A stretch of DNA of 64,000 bases from a bacterium. GTDB lineage: Bacteria; Armatimonadota; Fimbriimonadia; Fimbriimonadales; Fimbriimonadaceae. Shown piece by piece: positions 49,282 to 57,835 of the stretch (position 1 is its first letter; every line of letters begins with the position of its first letter). Under the pieces are notes generated by a model that was not told the origin of the DNA, did no database searches, and worked only from the letters and a program-made list of their open reading frames with translations. The stretch lies in assembly GCA_013823945.1 (NCBI GenBank), contig PNMZ01000006.1, forward strand, positions 124,001 to 188,000, given 5' to 3'. A program made the translations under genes and the position numbers.

Positions 49282-49303
49282 GGGGAGGCGTGACCTCCCC
49301 TTT
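49282..49303 (+). terminator. Hairpin after the 592-aa gene
   Basis: GGGGAGG-CGTGA-CCTCCCC followed by TTTCAT. A 7-bp stem; the T run is short, so the hairpin may terminate only partly. Confidence 0.4.
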
Positions 49304-49326
49304 CATCATGAAAGGGAGTGAATTAG

Positions 49327-49842
49327 ATGGCATTTGAGAAGGAGTCGATGGAGCGGATTGCTTTCATTGATGGCCAGAACCTACATGATTATCACCTGAA
49401 CGAGATGCAGTCGAACATTGCGGAAGGGCTCAAGCGGAAGATGACGCTCGAACGGTATGACACTTACCTTTTATTGAGTCCGTACAGTGTATACTTCGCA
49501 GAAGATTTCACGACGGATGAGTTTCGCAACAACGCATCGTCGGCAATACGGAATAAATTGACGATGGCAATAGAGGCAGATACATGGATTTCAGTGATGC
49601 ACGAGCTTCCAGAACAGGCAGAAGAGATCTATTTAGTATCGAAGTATTGGGAGAGTCGAGCGAATGGCGCGACCGTGGCTTTCAGTTACCGCACGACGAC
49701 AAACGGGAGTTGGGTGCCGTTCCCTGTGGACACTGGAATATTGCTCGCGATCAAGAGTCGCTATATTCAGATCAGGGTGCAATGCGGCTATACGGATCAG
49801 GTGAGACCGGCCGTCGTCGATTATGCGCTGATGTATAAATAA
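49327..49842 (+). CDS. Small virion-region protein, 171 aa
   Basis: Starts MAFEKESMERIAF with GAAAGGGAG upstream. A helical start (NLHDYHLNEMQSNIAEGLKRKMTLERYD) is followed by a beta-rich domain (VAFSYRTTTNGSWVPF, RYIQIRVQCGYTD) of about 80 residues that looks like a carbohydrate-binding or baseplate module. Placed after the two appendage proteins. Family not recognised. Confidence 0.65.
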   Translation: MAFEKESMERIAFIDGQNLHDYHLNEMQSNIAEGLKRKMTLERYDTYLLLSPYSVYFAEDFTTDEFRNNASSAIRNKLTMAIEADTWISVMHELPEQAEEIYLVSKYWESRANGATVAFSYRTTTNGSWVPFPVDTGILLAIKSRYIQIRVQCGYTDQVRPAVVDYALMYK

Positions 49843-49854
49843 GGAGGCCTTTAT

Positions 49855-50163
49855 ATGGCTATAGTATTGGCAGTAGACGGGAAGCCTCAGTTTCGGAGAA
49901 AGCAAGGTATTATGCCGGACTTCAGCGGATCCGCGCAAGCGTCGCAAGAGCTACCTTCTGGAATAATCGATGGGATAAATCAAATTTTCAAATTGAAGAA
50001 CCTACCAATCGTAAAGTCAGAGGTTGTATACAAGAACGGAATCCTTATGGTTAGAGGGGTCGACTATATGATTACTGGAGACACGATCACGTTCGCAAAT
50101 GACCAGGTGCCTCAGCTTTCGAGCCGGGTTTCAGTCGACTACAGATATGCAAAGGTGGTGTGA
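49855..50163 (+). CDS. Small beta-domain virion protein, 102 aa
   Basis: Starts MAIVLAVDGKPQF with GGAGG upstream. Residues 33-100 form a repeat unit (PSGIIDGINQIFKLKNLPIVKSEVVYKNGILMVRG.DYMITGDTITF) that I have also seen inside the 694-aa protein. It is a typical small virion beta-domain with a conserved DG.N..F and VY.NG. Probably a free-standing copy of that domain. Confidence 0.65.
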   Translation: MAIVLAVDGKPQFRRKQGIMPDFSGSAQASQELPSGIIDGINQIFKLKNLPIVKSEVVYKNGILMVRGVDYMITGDTITFANDQVPQLSSRVSVDYRYAKVV

Positions 50164-50166
50164 TAA

Positions 50167-51033
50167 ATGACGCTCAATCATGGTGGGGTTAAATGGACGC
50201 TTAAGTCGTTCCCGCATCCGCTTGCAGAAGGGGTGCCGATCGATACAGGAATCGAGGTCCACTTCATAAGAGATTTGGACAACACGCAACATATAGATTA
50301 TCTGATTTCAATCAAGAACTTGGTCGATTTATCAGAACATCCATTCGAGGCAGAACTTGTAGGAAGAGTCGTCAAGATCAAGCCGATGTTCGACCTACTC
50401 CCAGATTCGCATTACCAGGTGACGATTAATGGAGGAAAAGAAGGATTGCTTGATGTACGCGGAGAGCGGATGCCGATGTCGTACACGCTTGAATTTCACA
50501 CGAAGGAGGACCGTCAGCTTCAGACACCTGTGATTCTCACGCCGAGCGCAGATTCGATAGTTCAGAACGGTTTTGAAATCGCATGGACGTCGGTTGAAGG
50601 CGCGGCATATTATGAACTTGAAGTGTCTCGCACAAGAACTTTCGACCCCGTGATTTGGCCGGCATACGGTCAAAAGCAGTTCGATACGAAGGTGAAACCG
50701 GTCCTCTTTGCAAAAGGGACGTATTATGTCCGAGTCCGGGCGTTGCGTGATCGTGAAGTATCGGGGTATAGCGACGCAGTGCTCTTCGTACTCGAAGGAG
50801 GAGTACTCGACCAACCAGGCGACGTCGAGGAGGGAGACTGGACAAACCTGATCGATGAGGTCCTGGATAAGTTAGATGGGCAGGCCCATACGTCAGGTCT
50901 TGTCGAAGTGACACCTGCTTTTGGAGCAATAGAGGTGAGCGAGGGTGTGAAAGAGATACGAATCAAGCTGAGTAGCAACTTGGTATCTATCAACGCTTCA
51001 GATATTCGTGTCATCAGAGAAAGGAACGGGTGA
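50167..51033 (+). CDS. FN3/Ig-like virion protein, 288 aa
   Basis: Starts MTLNHGGVKWTLK with AAGGTGGTG upstream. It has an N-terminal Ig-like domain (VPIDTGIEVHFIRDLD...DSHYQVTI) and a middle FN3-like domain (PVILTPSADSIVQNGFEIAWTSVEGAAYYELEV ... TYYVRVRAL). The third part repeats the first style (LSSNLVSINASDIRVI). Such folds are frequent on phage tails, where they stick to surface sugars. Its stop overlaps the next start. Confidence 0.7.
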   Translation: MTLNHGGVKWTLKSFPHPLAEGVPIDTGIEVHFIRDLDNTQHIDYLISIKNLVDLSEHPFEAELVGRVVKIKPMFDLLPDSHYQVTINGGKEGLLDVRGERMPMSYTLEFHTKEDRQLQTPVILTPSADSIVQNGFEIAWTSVEGAAYYELEVSRTRTFDPVIWPAYGQKQFDTKVKPVLFAKGTYYVRVRALRDREVSGYSDAVLFVLEGGVLDQPGDVEEGDWTNLIDEVLDKLDGQAHTSGLVEVTPAFGAIEVSEGVKEIRIKLSSNLVSINASDIRVIRERNG

Positions 51034-51038
51034 ACGAA

Positions 51039-52106
51039 ATGAGACATATCGGAACCAAGTCAATAGGGGAATCCATCCTCGTAAACACGTCGCCCGTATC
51101 GCCACAAAATCCTGGCGACACATGGGAAAATCGTGCGAAATTCGAGATTATCGGAATTGGGCCGAATTTTTATGGAACTGTAGCGCATGATATACTGGAG
51201 TTCGAGGAAGGGAGACTTCGTGCACTCGTCACCATAGGTGACTGGAGCGAAGGGACCTATCTTATCCGTGCGAGCTGGCTCGACATGGACGGGTGGGTGA
51301 ACGAGGAGTCTCTCCTGACCGTCACACATCCAGAAACTGATGACCCGCGCGAAGGACCGGACACGGCCTTGGCGCCTTTTTTGAAAGAAGCATTTGTTTC
51401 TGGCCATATCCCATATGAGGAAGAATCGATTCCTTTCACGTTCGAGGTCGAAGGGGGAGAACTCATTATCCGCCCGACGAGTGCTTTGGCGCCAAACCAC
51501 ACGTATACCGTGTACATCGGCCCAGAAGCAGTCTTAAGTGGAGGCAAAGCGTTGGGTGCTTGGGTTCAGACCACGTTCGATACAAAGGTCTCTCCGCTTT
51601 ACGTAGGGCGATCAGAGATCATGCGTGAACTAGGGGTCCTCGCACGAGATCTTGACGAGCGGAAGCTATTGTCTGCAATCCGACTTGCGGGATTGAAAGC
51701 GCATCAGTTGCAACGTCTCTCAACAAATATCTACGATGTTTCGTCATTCGAGGCGATTGAGGAGGACGCAGACAACTATTATGCGACTACGCGATTCGTC
51801 TTGTACGAGACGCTCGTGCGATGCGCAGAAGGATTATTTGCGGACATGGTATATGGCAGCTCTGACTCGATTTTCACGTCAGGCTCTTATGCAATCGGAG
51901 ACCTCCAAATCCAAGGGTCACGGGATGATGGGGCAGGGATGGCTGAGCAAGCAAAGAACCTGTTGAATCGTCGACTACAGGGGTGGGAGTCTGAACTCCT
52001 GTATTGGAGAGATGCAATGATGAGACGCAATGCACGTGGGTACGCTCGAGCTCAGAACGCCGCATACAGATCAGGTGCAGGCAATGCCGAGGATCGGACA
52101 ATCTAA
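51039..52106 (+). CDS. Unknown tail-region protein, about 355 aa
   Basis: ATG at 51039 with AAAGGAAC about 12 bases upstream, or GTG at 51030 overlapping the previous stop. The N-terminal 180 residues continue the Ig-like style (AHDILEFEEGRLRALVTIG, HTYTVYIGPEAVL). The C-terminal half is helical (IMRELGVLARDLDERKLL ... AKNLLNRRLQGWESELLYW). Possibly a two-part protein joining a decorated surface to the tail core. Family not recognised. Confidence 0.6.
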   Translation: MRHIGTKSIGESILVNTSPVSPQNPGDTWENRAKFEIIGIGPNFYGTVAHDILEFEEGRLRALVTIGDWSEGTYLIRASWLDMDGWVNEESLLTVTHPETDDPREGPDTALAPFLKEAFVSGHIPYEEESIPFTFEVEGGELIIRPTSALAPNHTYTVYIGPEAVLSGGKALGAWVQTTFDTKVSPLYVGRSEIMRELGVLARDLDERKLLSAIRLAGLKAHQLQRLSTNIYDVSSFEAIEEDADNYYATTRFVLYETLVRCAEGLFADMVYGSSDSIFTSGSYAIGDLQIQGSRDDGAGMAEQAKNLLNRRLQGWESELLYWRDAMMRRNARGYARAQNAAYRSGAGNAEDRTI

Positions 52107-52118
52107 GGAGGGATTTCG

Positions 52119-52535
52119 ATGAGTCGTTCAAAACAAGTCCTCGAAATCCTAGAACTACATGGTCATCCGGTCGTTCTGGCGAAACGAGACATGGCCCGTC
52201 CATGCAAGTGTCGAAGCGAATTGAAGCAAGAGGCGCTGTGCAATCAGTGCCTCGGTACGGGCTTCAAGGTGAAGCTGACCAAGCTGCAGGCATATAAAAA
52301 GCGAAACAATCAGGGTGCAATGCCGGATACGAGGAAAGAACAGGATGCAGGTGCTGAGGATGTGAGGAGTTATCTGTTCTACGTGGCAGGCGCTGTGGAT
52401 GCAGGGAGCGGCGATATTATCGTCGAGCGAGCAAACGGCATCTATACCACCCATATCATCTCTACTTCGGACCATGCGCAGGACGGCCAAGAGGTCGTCT
52501 ATACGGCGATTTACACGAAAAGGAGGAGTGTCTGA
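52119..52535 (+). CDS. Small zinc-like virion-region protein, 138 aa
   Basis: Starts MSRSKQVLEILEL with AAGGAGGG upstream. KRDMARPCKCRSELKQEALCNQCLGTGFK has four Cys in a CxC...CxxC layout, like a zinc knuckle. The C-terminal 60 residues are strand-rich. In many phages a protein of this size lies between capsid and tail genes as a connector. That assignment is by size and position only. Confidence 0.6.
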   Translation: MSRSKQVLEILELHGHPVVLAKRDMARPCKCRSELKQEALCNQCLGTGFKVKLTKLQAYKKRNNQGAMPDTRKEQDAGAEDVRSYLFYVAGAVDAGSGDIIVERANGIYTTHIISTSDHAQDGQEVVYTAIYTKRRSV

Positions 52536-53542
52536 TGTGGCATGGCGTCCATGTAGAACCAGTGCTCGAAGAGGCCAATCCGTTGCAAGGCACGACGGTT
52601 CAACAGATTGCCATCATTGCTGACCCAGGGGGCGGCCCGCCTCTCTCGCCGTGGATCATGGAGAGTCAAATTCAACTAAACCAAAGGCACCCAGACGGGA
52701 GATTCAAGGAAATCGCTTCTTTGATTCCCCAAGGAGCTGTCTTAGTAGGCTTTGACCCATTGGAGACGGAGCGGCGCCCGCTTTATGAGATCCTGATGTC
52801 TTTAGAGGCGAAGGTGTTTTGCTTCGACGGGATACCAGTCGATATCACCTTTCTTGATGAACTCTCAGAGTTCGTAGAGGCAAAGAGACAGGCTGGTGAG
52901 TGGATCCAGGTAATCATAGAGGCAGCTGTTCCGAAGGATCAGGCGTCATTTGAAGACCTGTTGGACATCTCATCCATGATGAACGTTGACACGGGAGATG
53001 GCGTCATGGAGGAGGGCAGGCAGATGTGCCTTGTACTCGGACAGTATGACGGGGCAGCGGTCGACTTTAGCGTCGCATATGCGCGCACCTTGCCTGGGGA
53101 ACTCATTGAGTCGATCCCATTGAGCAAGAAAGTAGAGACTGCCGTCGATGAGGATTGGCTGGGGTGTTTCGCGGAAGCGGGCATCGTCGGCTTCCTCACA
53201 CACACACACACCCAGGTGTATGCCGGGGTGAACCTCGTTCAGGGAGGATCTCCGTATCGTCAGTTACGGGCGACAAGAGTGCTCCAATGGTATCTATCCG
53301 AATGGAACGATGCATTGAGGCAAGTGCCTGGTGAATCGATCGAGCTTGGTCTGTACGAAGTCCAACGCGTGACGGAGGAGTTGATCCAAAGTTACAAGAA
53401 AGCCGGCCATATCTCAGAAGCGACATATGGCATATCTTTCTCAGCAATGGATGGAGAAATCACGAGCGATATCGTCCTCTTCCCGATATATGGGATTGAG
53501 GGGATCAGTGGATCAGGTGTCGCCCGTATACAGAAGGGGTGA
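52535..53542 (+). CDS. Sheath-fold-like tail protein, 335 aa
   Basis: Starts MWHGVHVEPVLEE; the ATG overlaps the previous stop. The second half has the order of a contractile-tail sheath C-terminal domain: GIVGFLTHTHTQVYAGVNL, a yrqL.atRVLQWYL helix, then VTEELIQSYKKAGHI and a final strand pair (SDIVLFPIYGIEGISGSGVARI). It is much shorter than a sheath. It could be a sheath initiator or terminator analogue that shares the fold. This is a pattern judgement. Confidence 0.45.
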   Translation: MWHGVHVEPVLEEANPLQGTTVQQIAIIADPGGGPPLSPWIMESQIQLNQRHPDGRFKEIASLIPQGAVLVGFDPLETERRPLYEILMSLEAKVFCFDGIPVDITFLDELSEFVEAKRQAGEWIQVIIEAAVPKDQASFEDLLDISSMMNVDTGDGVMEEGRQMCLVLGQYDGAAVDFSVAYARTLPGELIESIPLSKKVETAVDEDWLGCFAEAGIVGFLTHTHTQVYAGVNLVQGGSPYRQLRATRVLQWYLSEWNDALRQVPGESIELGLYEVQRVTEELIQSYKKAGHISEATYGISFSAMDGEITSDIVLFPIYGIEGISGSGVARIQKG

Positions 53543-53546
53543 GTAG

Positions 53547-54092
53547 ATGAACCAACAACGAAATGACATCCTCGCATTGGATATGAATGCATGGATGGAG
53601 ACGTTGCGGTCCTTGTGGATGAAGCTAGGGTATCCAGGAGAGTTCTTTATATCCGGTGCCATCGGCAAGGAGAAGGCGCTTCCTGCTGTCACGTATCGTA
53701 CGCTAGAGCGTATCCGGGACACTGCGCTTGACGGGGAGAAAAAATATCGAAGTGAGGGCACGTTCCCTCACCCTCAGCTTCCGGGCGAGTTCATCGAACA
53801 GCGCTCGAAGCAATTCATCGCGCGGATCGAGTTTCGTATAGAATCCCGATCCGCCACACAAGCCGAGCAGTTGATGGAAAATCTCGAGAATATTCTTGAA
53901 GATTATGCAGACGTACTTGGAAAACAAGGTGTCATGCACATCAAATTTGTCAAAGAGCTTGAGAGTGAAGTCATGAGGGAAGGCGCAGATTCGACAGCGA
54001 TTCGGAAGGTCATCTTTGACTTTCGCTACAAGGTAGTGCGCCATGTGAATGTATCGGACATCGAGGCGGCCTATGTGTCGGCTCGGGTTTAA
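53547..54092 (+). CDS. Tail-completion (terminator) candidate, 181 aa
   Basis: Starts MNQQRNDILALDM with AAGGGGTGAG upstream. The order helix, strand pair (ALPAVTYRTLERI), insertion, then RSKQFIARIEFRIESRSATQAEQLMENLENILEDY and a final IKFVKELE strand resembles gpU-type tail-terminator proteins, which cap the tail at the head side. It directly precedes the sheath gene, a typical place for it. Confidence 0.55.
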   Translation: MNQQRNDILALDMNAWMETLRSLWMKLGYPGEFFISGAIGKEKALPAVTYRTLERIRDTALDGEKKYRSEGTFPHPQLPGEFIEQRSKQFIARIEFRIESRSATQAEQLMENLENILEDYADVLGKQGVMHIKFVKELESEVMREGADSTAIRKVIFDFRYKVVRHVNVSDIEAAYVSARV

Positions 54093-54116
54093 GATAAAAA
54101 AGGAGGCTGACAAGAC

Positions 54117-56927
54117 ATGAATGAGAAAGACAATCTTTCAGGCGTTCGGACAACGTATGCCGACGGTAACCTGTATGGTGGGCAAGCGCCTCGTCAAGCT
54201 ACGACGAAATCAATGCTCCTCATCGGTTCAGCAGTAGATGGCCCTGTAGGTGAGCCAATCTCGGTAAACCAATTGGGTGGGCCGAAAGCGGCAGAACGTC
54301 TTTTCGGAGGCGTGACGGAGAAAAAACGTGTTCCGTTGAACAAGTTGGACCCTGTCACAGGAGACCCATTGTATCGGATGGTCGATACACCGCACCAAGG
54401 AAACCTAGTGCGTGCGATGTACGAGGCAATCGAGCAGGGTAATGACGATATTCGTATCGTTCGTATCGAAGGGAAGACGGCAAAAACAGAGATCATGGCG
54501 AAAGATTCGACACGTCAGCGTGACGAACTCCTCGGCAAAATGCCAGGAAACCAATCGGTCGACCTTAAACTGGTCGTGACTGACGGAACAGTCGCAGCTA
54601 AAGGAATCACGCGCTTGACGGTGCGAGATGAAATTGGCGCAGTCATCCGTACGGTATCCGGTACCGGGCTAGGATTGTATCTCTCAGATGTTCGCTTAGA
54701 GGGTAGCGATTACATCGTGACGCTCAAAGAGAACAACATCTCAGTGGGACACAAACTTGAACTCGAATACATCGAGCGCAAGCGTACGTACCATGAGGTT
54801 CAGTTGATGCTCCAAGATCTCTCAGGTCCAAACCCTGATCGTCTCTTGACTCGTGACGCGGCAAACCCACGTTACTTCTCGTCTACGAAGACGAACTGGT
54901 CTTCACGTATCGATCTCGGCCACTCGATCTCGGTCACAGTGGACGGTCAGACGATTCCGTGGATGGACCAAGCAGGAAACTTCCTCTATCGTCCGGGTCG
55001 CTCTGACGGCACAGTGACGAACGAGACACAACAAGTCCCAACAGAGTTCGAATATGCACAAGGTGGTGTTCGTTTCACATCTGCATACGACACACTCGTA
55101 GCGTCGCAAGGATACCCTGCCTTGTCTGCATCATCTGTCGTTGAAGCGGAGTATGTATGGTTCGAAGAAACTTCGACTACGCATACACAAGAAGAGACAG
55201 CGATCGGGCAAGTCCCACTCTTCCCGTTGCGTTCATTGCCAGAGAGCGGCCAATTCCGAGTCTTCTATGAAGTCAGCGGAGTGCGCAGCTATCTTGCAGA
55301 CGCAGACGTGACACTCGAACTCCCGACGACAGTCGGCGAGCAGGCTCGAGTGAAGATCGCAAGTGATGCCGCGCCTATCGGAACGCTCCTTGTCGCCCTC
55401 TATGAGACGTCAAGCGGTGGAACAGGGGACCCGATCCTCGAAGTCGCTGCGATGTACGCTGGTGAAGGCTACGCTGGCCTCCATAACATCAATGACGAGA
55501 AATCGATCTACGGTGTTCAAGTACAGGTAGAACACGATCCGGACGATGACATGGAGCGCATCATCACATTCACGAAACCAGAGTCCAAGCGTCTCTCAAA
55601 ACGTGATGCGAAGCTCGTATTCAAAACGAAGGAATTGTCTGCAGTTCAGACGATCCGACAGTTCGTAAACCTCGTGAACTCAAGCCCGTTGAACAACATC
55701 GTTCGCTTGAACGTTTCGACTGAGCATGGTGCAATGCCGATCCGTAACCTTTACGAGACGAAGCGCCCTATCTTCCTCGGAGAGCAATTCGACGAAGGCG
55801 CACAAGAGTTTTTCTTGAAAAAGGACATGGAGGCGCCGTCGGGCACGCTCGCACGCTACCCATGGCTAGGTGACAACGGGTTCTTCAACCGTGTCGACAT
55901 GGAGTCGATGACAGAACTCTTCGGAGCGCTCGGAGGCGTCTATGATGTCAACGACCTCGGAGAGACAGTCCTTCTCAAACAAGGCCTCTATTCGAAGTTG
56001 GAACAATACAACGTCGACCAGATCGTCTTGCTCGAGGGTGCAGTCAACTCGCCGATCGGGAAGTATGAGTTCGAGGGTTCGACTGAACGACTCGTCTATG
56101 CTCCTGAACGCAAATTCGCGACTCAGCTCGCGCAACACTGTGCAATCGTGACAGTCAAGAGCCACGAGACAATCGGATTTATCGAGACGCTCCCGGTCGT
56201 GGAAGCTACTCTCGCAGGAATCCAGGCGAACCTTGAGGCGCTCATCAAAGACGAGTTCACGACTCACTACATGTACGATGAGACGAACGACGATCTCATC
56301 TTGAACGAGGAGACGGACGAGCTCATCGACATCGGTATGTTCGTGCAGAAGGTGTTCGGTCCTGAGGTTGGCCTTGCTCAACCTAAGATCGGGGCATATG
56401 CTGCCGGAGGCGCTGCGACATACGCTGCGTTGGTATCGACACTCCTTGAGAAGTCGGCTCCGACGAACAAGCGAATTGCAGTAGGCGGGCTTCGTTACAC
56501 GCTGACAGACCCACAACACAGTGCACTATTGGCTGCGGGTTATGTCTCGTTCGACCGTAAGACGACATTGGCTGGAGAGGCGTACTACGTCGTCAAGGAA
56601 GGTGTTACTTCTGCGCTTCCAAACTCTGACTACAAGCGTCTTTCAACGCTTCGCATCGCACATCGCTCGGCCCGTGTGGTTCGTGCAGCGACTGAGCCGT
56701 TCATCGGAGAAGCGAACGGCCTCGCTCAGCGAAACGCCATGAAGACGGCAATCCAGGCGAAGTTGGATCAGGAGAAAGAGCTTGGTTACCTCCAAGACTT
56801 CACGTTCAACATTTTCGCCTCGTTGCAGGACCAAGTGATTGGTCAAGGCCATGTCGACCTCGACTTGGTTCCAGCGTTCGAGTTGCGCCGCATCAACAAC
56901 CGTGTAGCACTCCGAGCTTCTGTATAA
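54117..56927 (+). CDS. Tail sheath protein, unusually long (936 aa)
   Basis: Starts MNEKDNLSGVRTTY with AAGGAGG upstream. The C-terminal third matches phage sheath proteins: AGGAATYAALVSTLLEKSAPTNKRIAVG, AGYVSFDRKTTL, a long helix after STLRIAHRSARVVRA, and a strand ending in FELRRINNRVALRAS. The N-terminus (TTKSMLLIGSAVDGPVG) also fits. Residues from about 110 to 430 hold extra beta domains not found in ordinary sheaths of 450-660 residues. It forms the contractile outer tail tube. Confidence 0.9.
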   Translation: MNEKDNLSGVRTTYADGNLYGGQAPRQATTKSMLLIGSAVDGPVGEPISVNQLGGPKAAERLFGGVTEKKRVPLNKLDPVTGDPLYRMVDTPHQGNLVRAMYEAIEQGNDDIRIVRIEGKTAKTEIMAKDSTRQRDELLGKMPGNQSVDLKLVVTDGTVAAKGITRLTVRDEIGAVIRTVSGTGLGLYLSDVRLEGSDYIVTLKENNISVGHKLELEYIERKRTYHEVQLMLQDLSGPNPDRLLTRDAANPRYFSSTKTNWSSRIDLGHSISVTVDGQTIPWMDQAGNFLYRPGRSDGTVTNETQQVPTEFEYAQGGVRFTSAYDTLVASQGYPALSASSVVEAEYVWFEETSTTHTQEETAIGQVPLFPLRSLPESGQFRVFYEVSGVRSYLADADVTLELPTTVGEQARVKIASDAAPIGTLLVALYETSSGGTGDPILEVAAMYAGEGYAGLHNINDEKSIYGVQVQVEHDPDDDMERIITFTKPESKRLSKRDAKLVFKTKELSAVQTIRQFVNLVNSSPLNNIVRLNVSTEHGAMPIRNLYETKRPIFLGEQFDEGAQEFFLKKDMEAPSGTLARYPWLGDNGFFNRVDMESMTELFGALGGVYDVNDLGETVLLKQGLYSKLEQYNVDQIVLLEGAVNSPIGKYEFEGSTERLVYAPERKFATQLAQHCAIVTVKSHETIGFIETLPVVEATLAGIQANLEALIKDEFTTHYMYDETNDDLILNEETDELIDIGMFVQKVFGPEVGLAQPKIGAYAAGGAATYAALVSTLLEKSAPTNKRIAVGGLRYTLTDPQHSALLAAGYVSFDRKTTLAGEAYYVVKEGVTSALPNSDYKRLSTLRIAHRSARVVRAATEPFIGEANGLAQRNAMKTAIQAKLDQEKELGYLQDFTFNIFASLQDQVIGQGHVDLDLVPAFELRRINNRVALRASV

Positions 56928-56932
56928 GACGG

Positions 56933-56954
56933 CCGGGAGGGGTGACCCTCCCGG
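56933..56954 (+). other. Hairpin after the sheath gene
   Basis: CCGGGAGGG-GTGA-CCCTCCCGG, a 9-bp perfect stem with a GTGA (GNRA) loop in the spacer between sheath and tube. It lacks a T run, so it is more likely to protect the 3' end or mark processing than to terminate. Confidence 0.5.
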
Positions 56955-56983
56955 TACATTGATAAAAAAAGGTGGGAACCGAT

Positions 56984-57724
56984 ATGCTACAAGAAGAGTA
57001 TCAAAAGACGTTTAGCGCGTTCTCTGGTGCCGACATCGCGGCGACATTCAACGGACGCGTCATCGGTGAGCTTCAGGGTATCTCGTATACGATCATGCGC
57101 GAGATCGCGCCGGTCTATACGATGAGCAGCGCGGACGCTCGTTCGTTTGCTAAAGGCAAGCGTGGTATCCAAGGGGATATGGTCTTCGTACAGTTCGACC
57201 GTGATGCCTTGCTCGAAGAAATGAAGAAAGAGTACGCGTCAGGCAAGCCGCGCATGCTTTATCAGACATTCGTCGCGAATGCGAACGGCACTGGAGCGGG
57301 CGGAGCAATCGGCCTTGAAAACCAAATCTTGAACGGTCTCAAATCGACTCGTGGCACAGGCGGCTACGGTATCGAAACATGGGATGAGAAGATGACGGAA
57401 CTTGGGTACGGTTCGACAGGAGAATTCAATGCGGACAACCTCACTGACTTCTTCGTGCCTGAATACACGGACCAGCTCATGCCGTTCAACATCACGATCA
57501 CGATGGCGAACGAAATGGGTGCTCGTGCAGGAATGGAGATCTACGGTGTCCAAATTCAATCTGAAGGCTCTGGCTACTCGATTGACGACATCATCTCTGC
57601 GAAAGCATACAAGTTCGTGGCTCGTAAGATCAAGCCAGTCTCGCGCCGCAACGCATACGTCCAAACCGGTCAAGCATCAGCGAACGCCGTGGTGGATAAC
57701 CGTTCGATCGCTACAAACGTATAA
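56984..57724 (+). CDS. Tail tube protein (tube paralogue 1)
   Basis: Start MLQEEYQKTFSAFSG is chosen because AAGGTGGG lies 7 bases upstream; a GTG further up overlaps that site. 246 residues, immediately after the sheath. The motifs FSGADIAATFNGRVIGELQGISYTI, GKRGIQGDMVFVQFDRDALL and PFNITITMANEMG...IYGVQIQSEG recur in the next two proteins. This one is the simplest and likely the main inner tube subunit, through which DNA passes. Codon use suggests high expression. Confidence 0.8.
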   Translation: MLQEEYQKTFSAFSGADIAATFNGRVIGELQGISYTIMREIAPVYTMSSADARSFAKGKRGIQGDMVFVQFDRDALLEEMKKEYASGKPRMLYQTFVANANGTGAGGAIGLENQILNGLKSTRGTGGYGIETWDEKMTELGYGSTGEFNADNLTDFFVPEYTDQLMPFNITITMANEMGARAGMEIYGVQIQSEGSGYSIDDIISAKAYKFVARKIKPVSRRNAYVQTGQASANAVVDNRSIATNV

Positions 57725-57742
57725 GCCGGGAACGCCTCGCTA

Positions 57743-57751
57743 TGGTATGAT
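57743..57751 (+). promoter_or_regulatory. Promoter between tube genes
   Basis: TATGGTATGAT with TATGAT at 57746-57751 and TG before it, same style as P3. The -35 region is poor. It is also inside a palindrome, CGCTATG...CATAGCG. Confidence 0.45.
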
Positions 57752-57757
57752 GGACAT

Positions 57758-57816
57758 AGCGTGATGCGTGAACGACAACTCAGAGGAGGGACACTCGATG
57801 TCCTCCTCTTTTTTTT
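57758..57816 (+). ncRNA. Very short RNA between tube genes
   Basis: The promoter at 57743 and the terminator at 57782-57816 leave room for a transcript of about 60 nt. Nothing in it can be translated with a ribosome site. It may be a decoy or a means to reset transcription before the next gene. Confidence 0.35.
57782..57816 (+). terminator. Terminator between tube genes
   Basis: AGAGGAGG/CCTCCTCT with further pairing (GACA/TGTC) and a short loop, followed by TTTTTTT. A strong intrinsic terminator inside the virion operon. Confidence 0.85.
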
Positions 57817-57835
57817 GATAGGAAGGAGGGCCGGG

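Noticed and set aside
55866-56519. 217-codon minus-strand frame inside the sheath gene
   Set aside because: Same kind of shadow, with no ribosome site.
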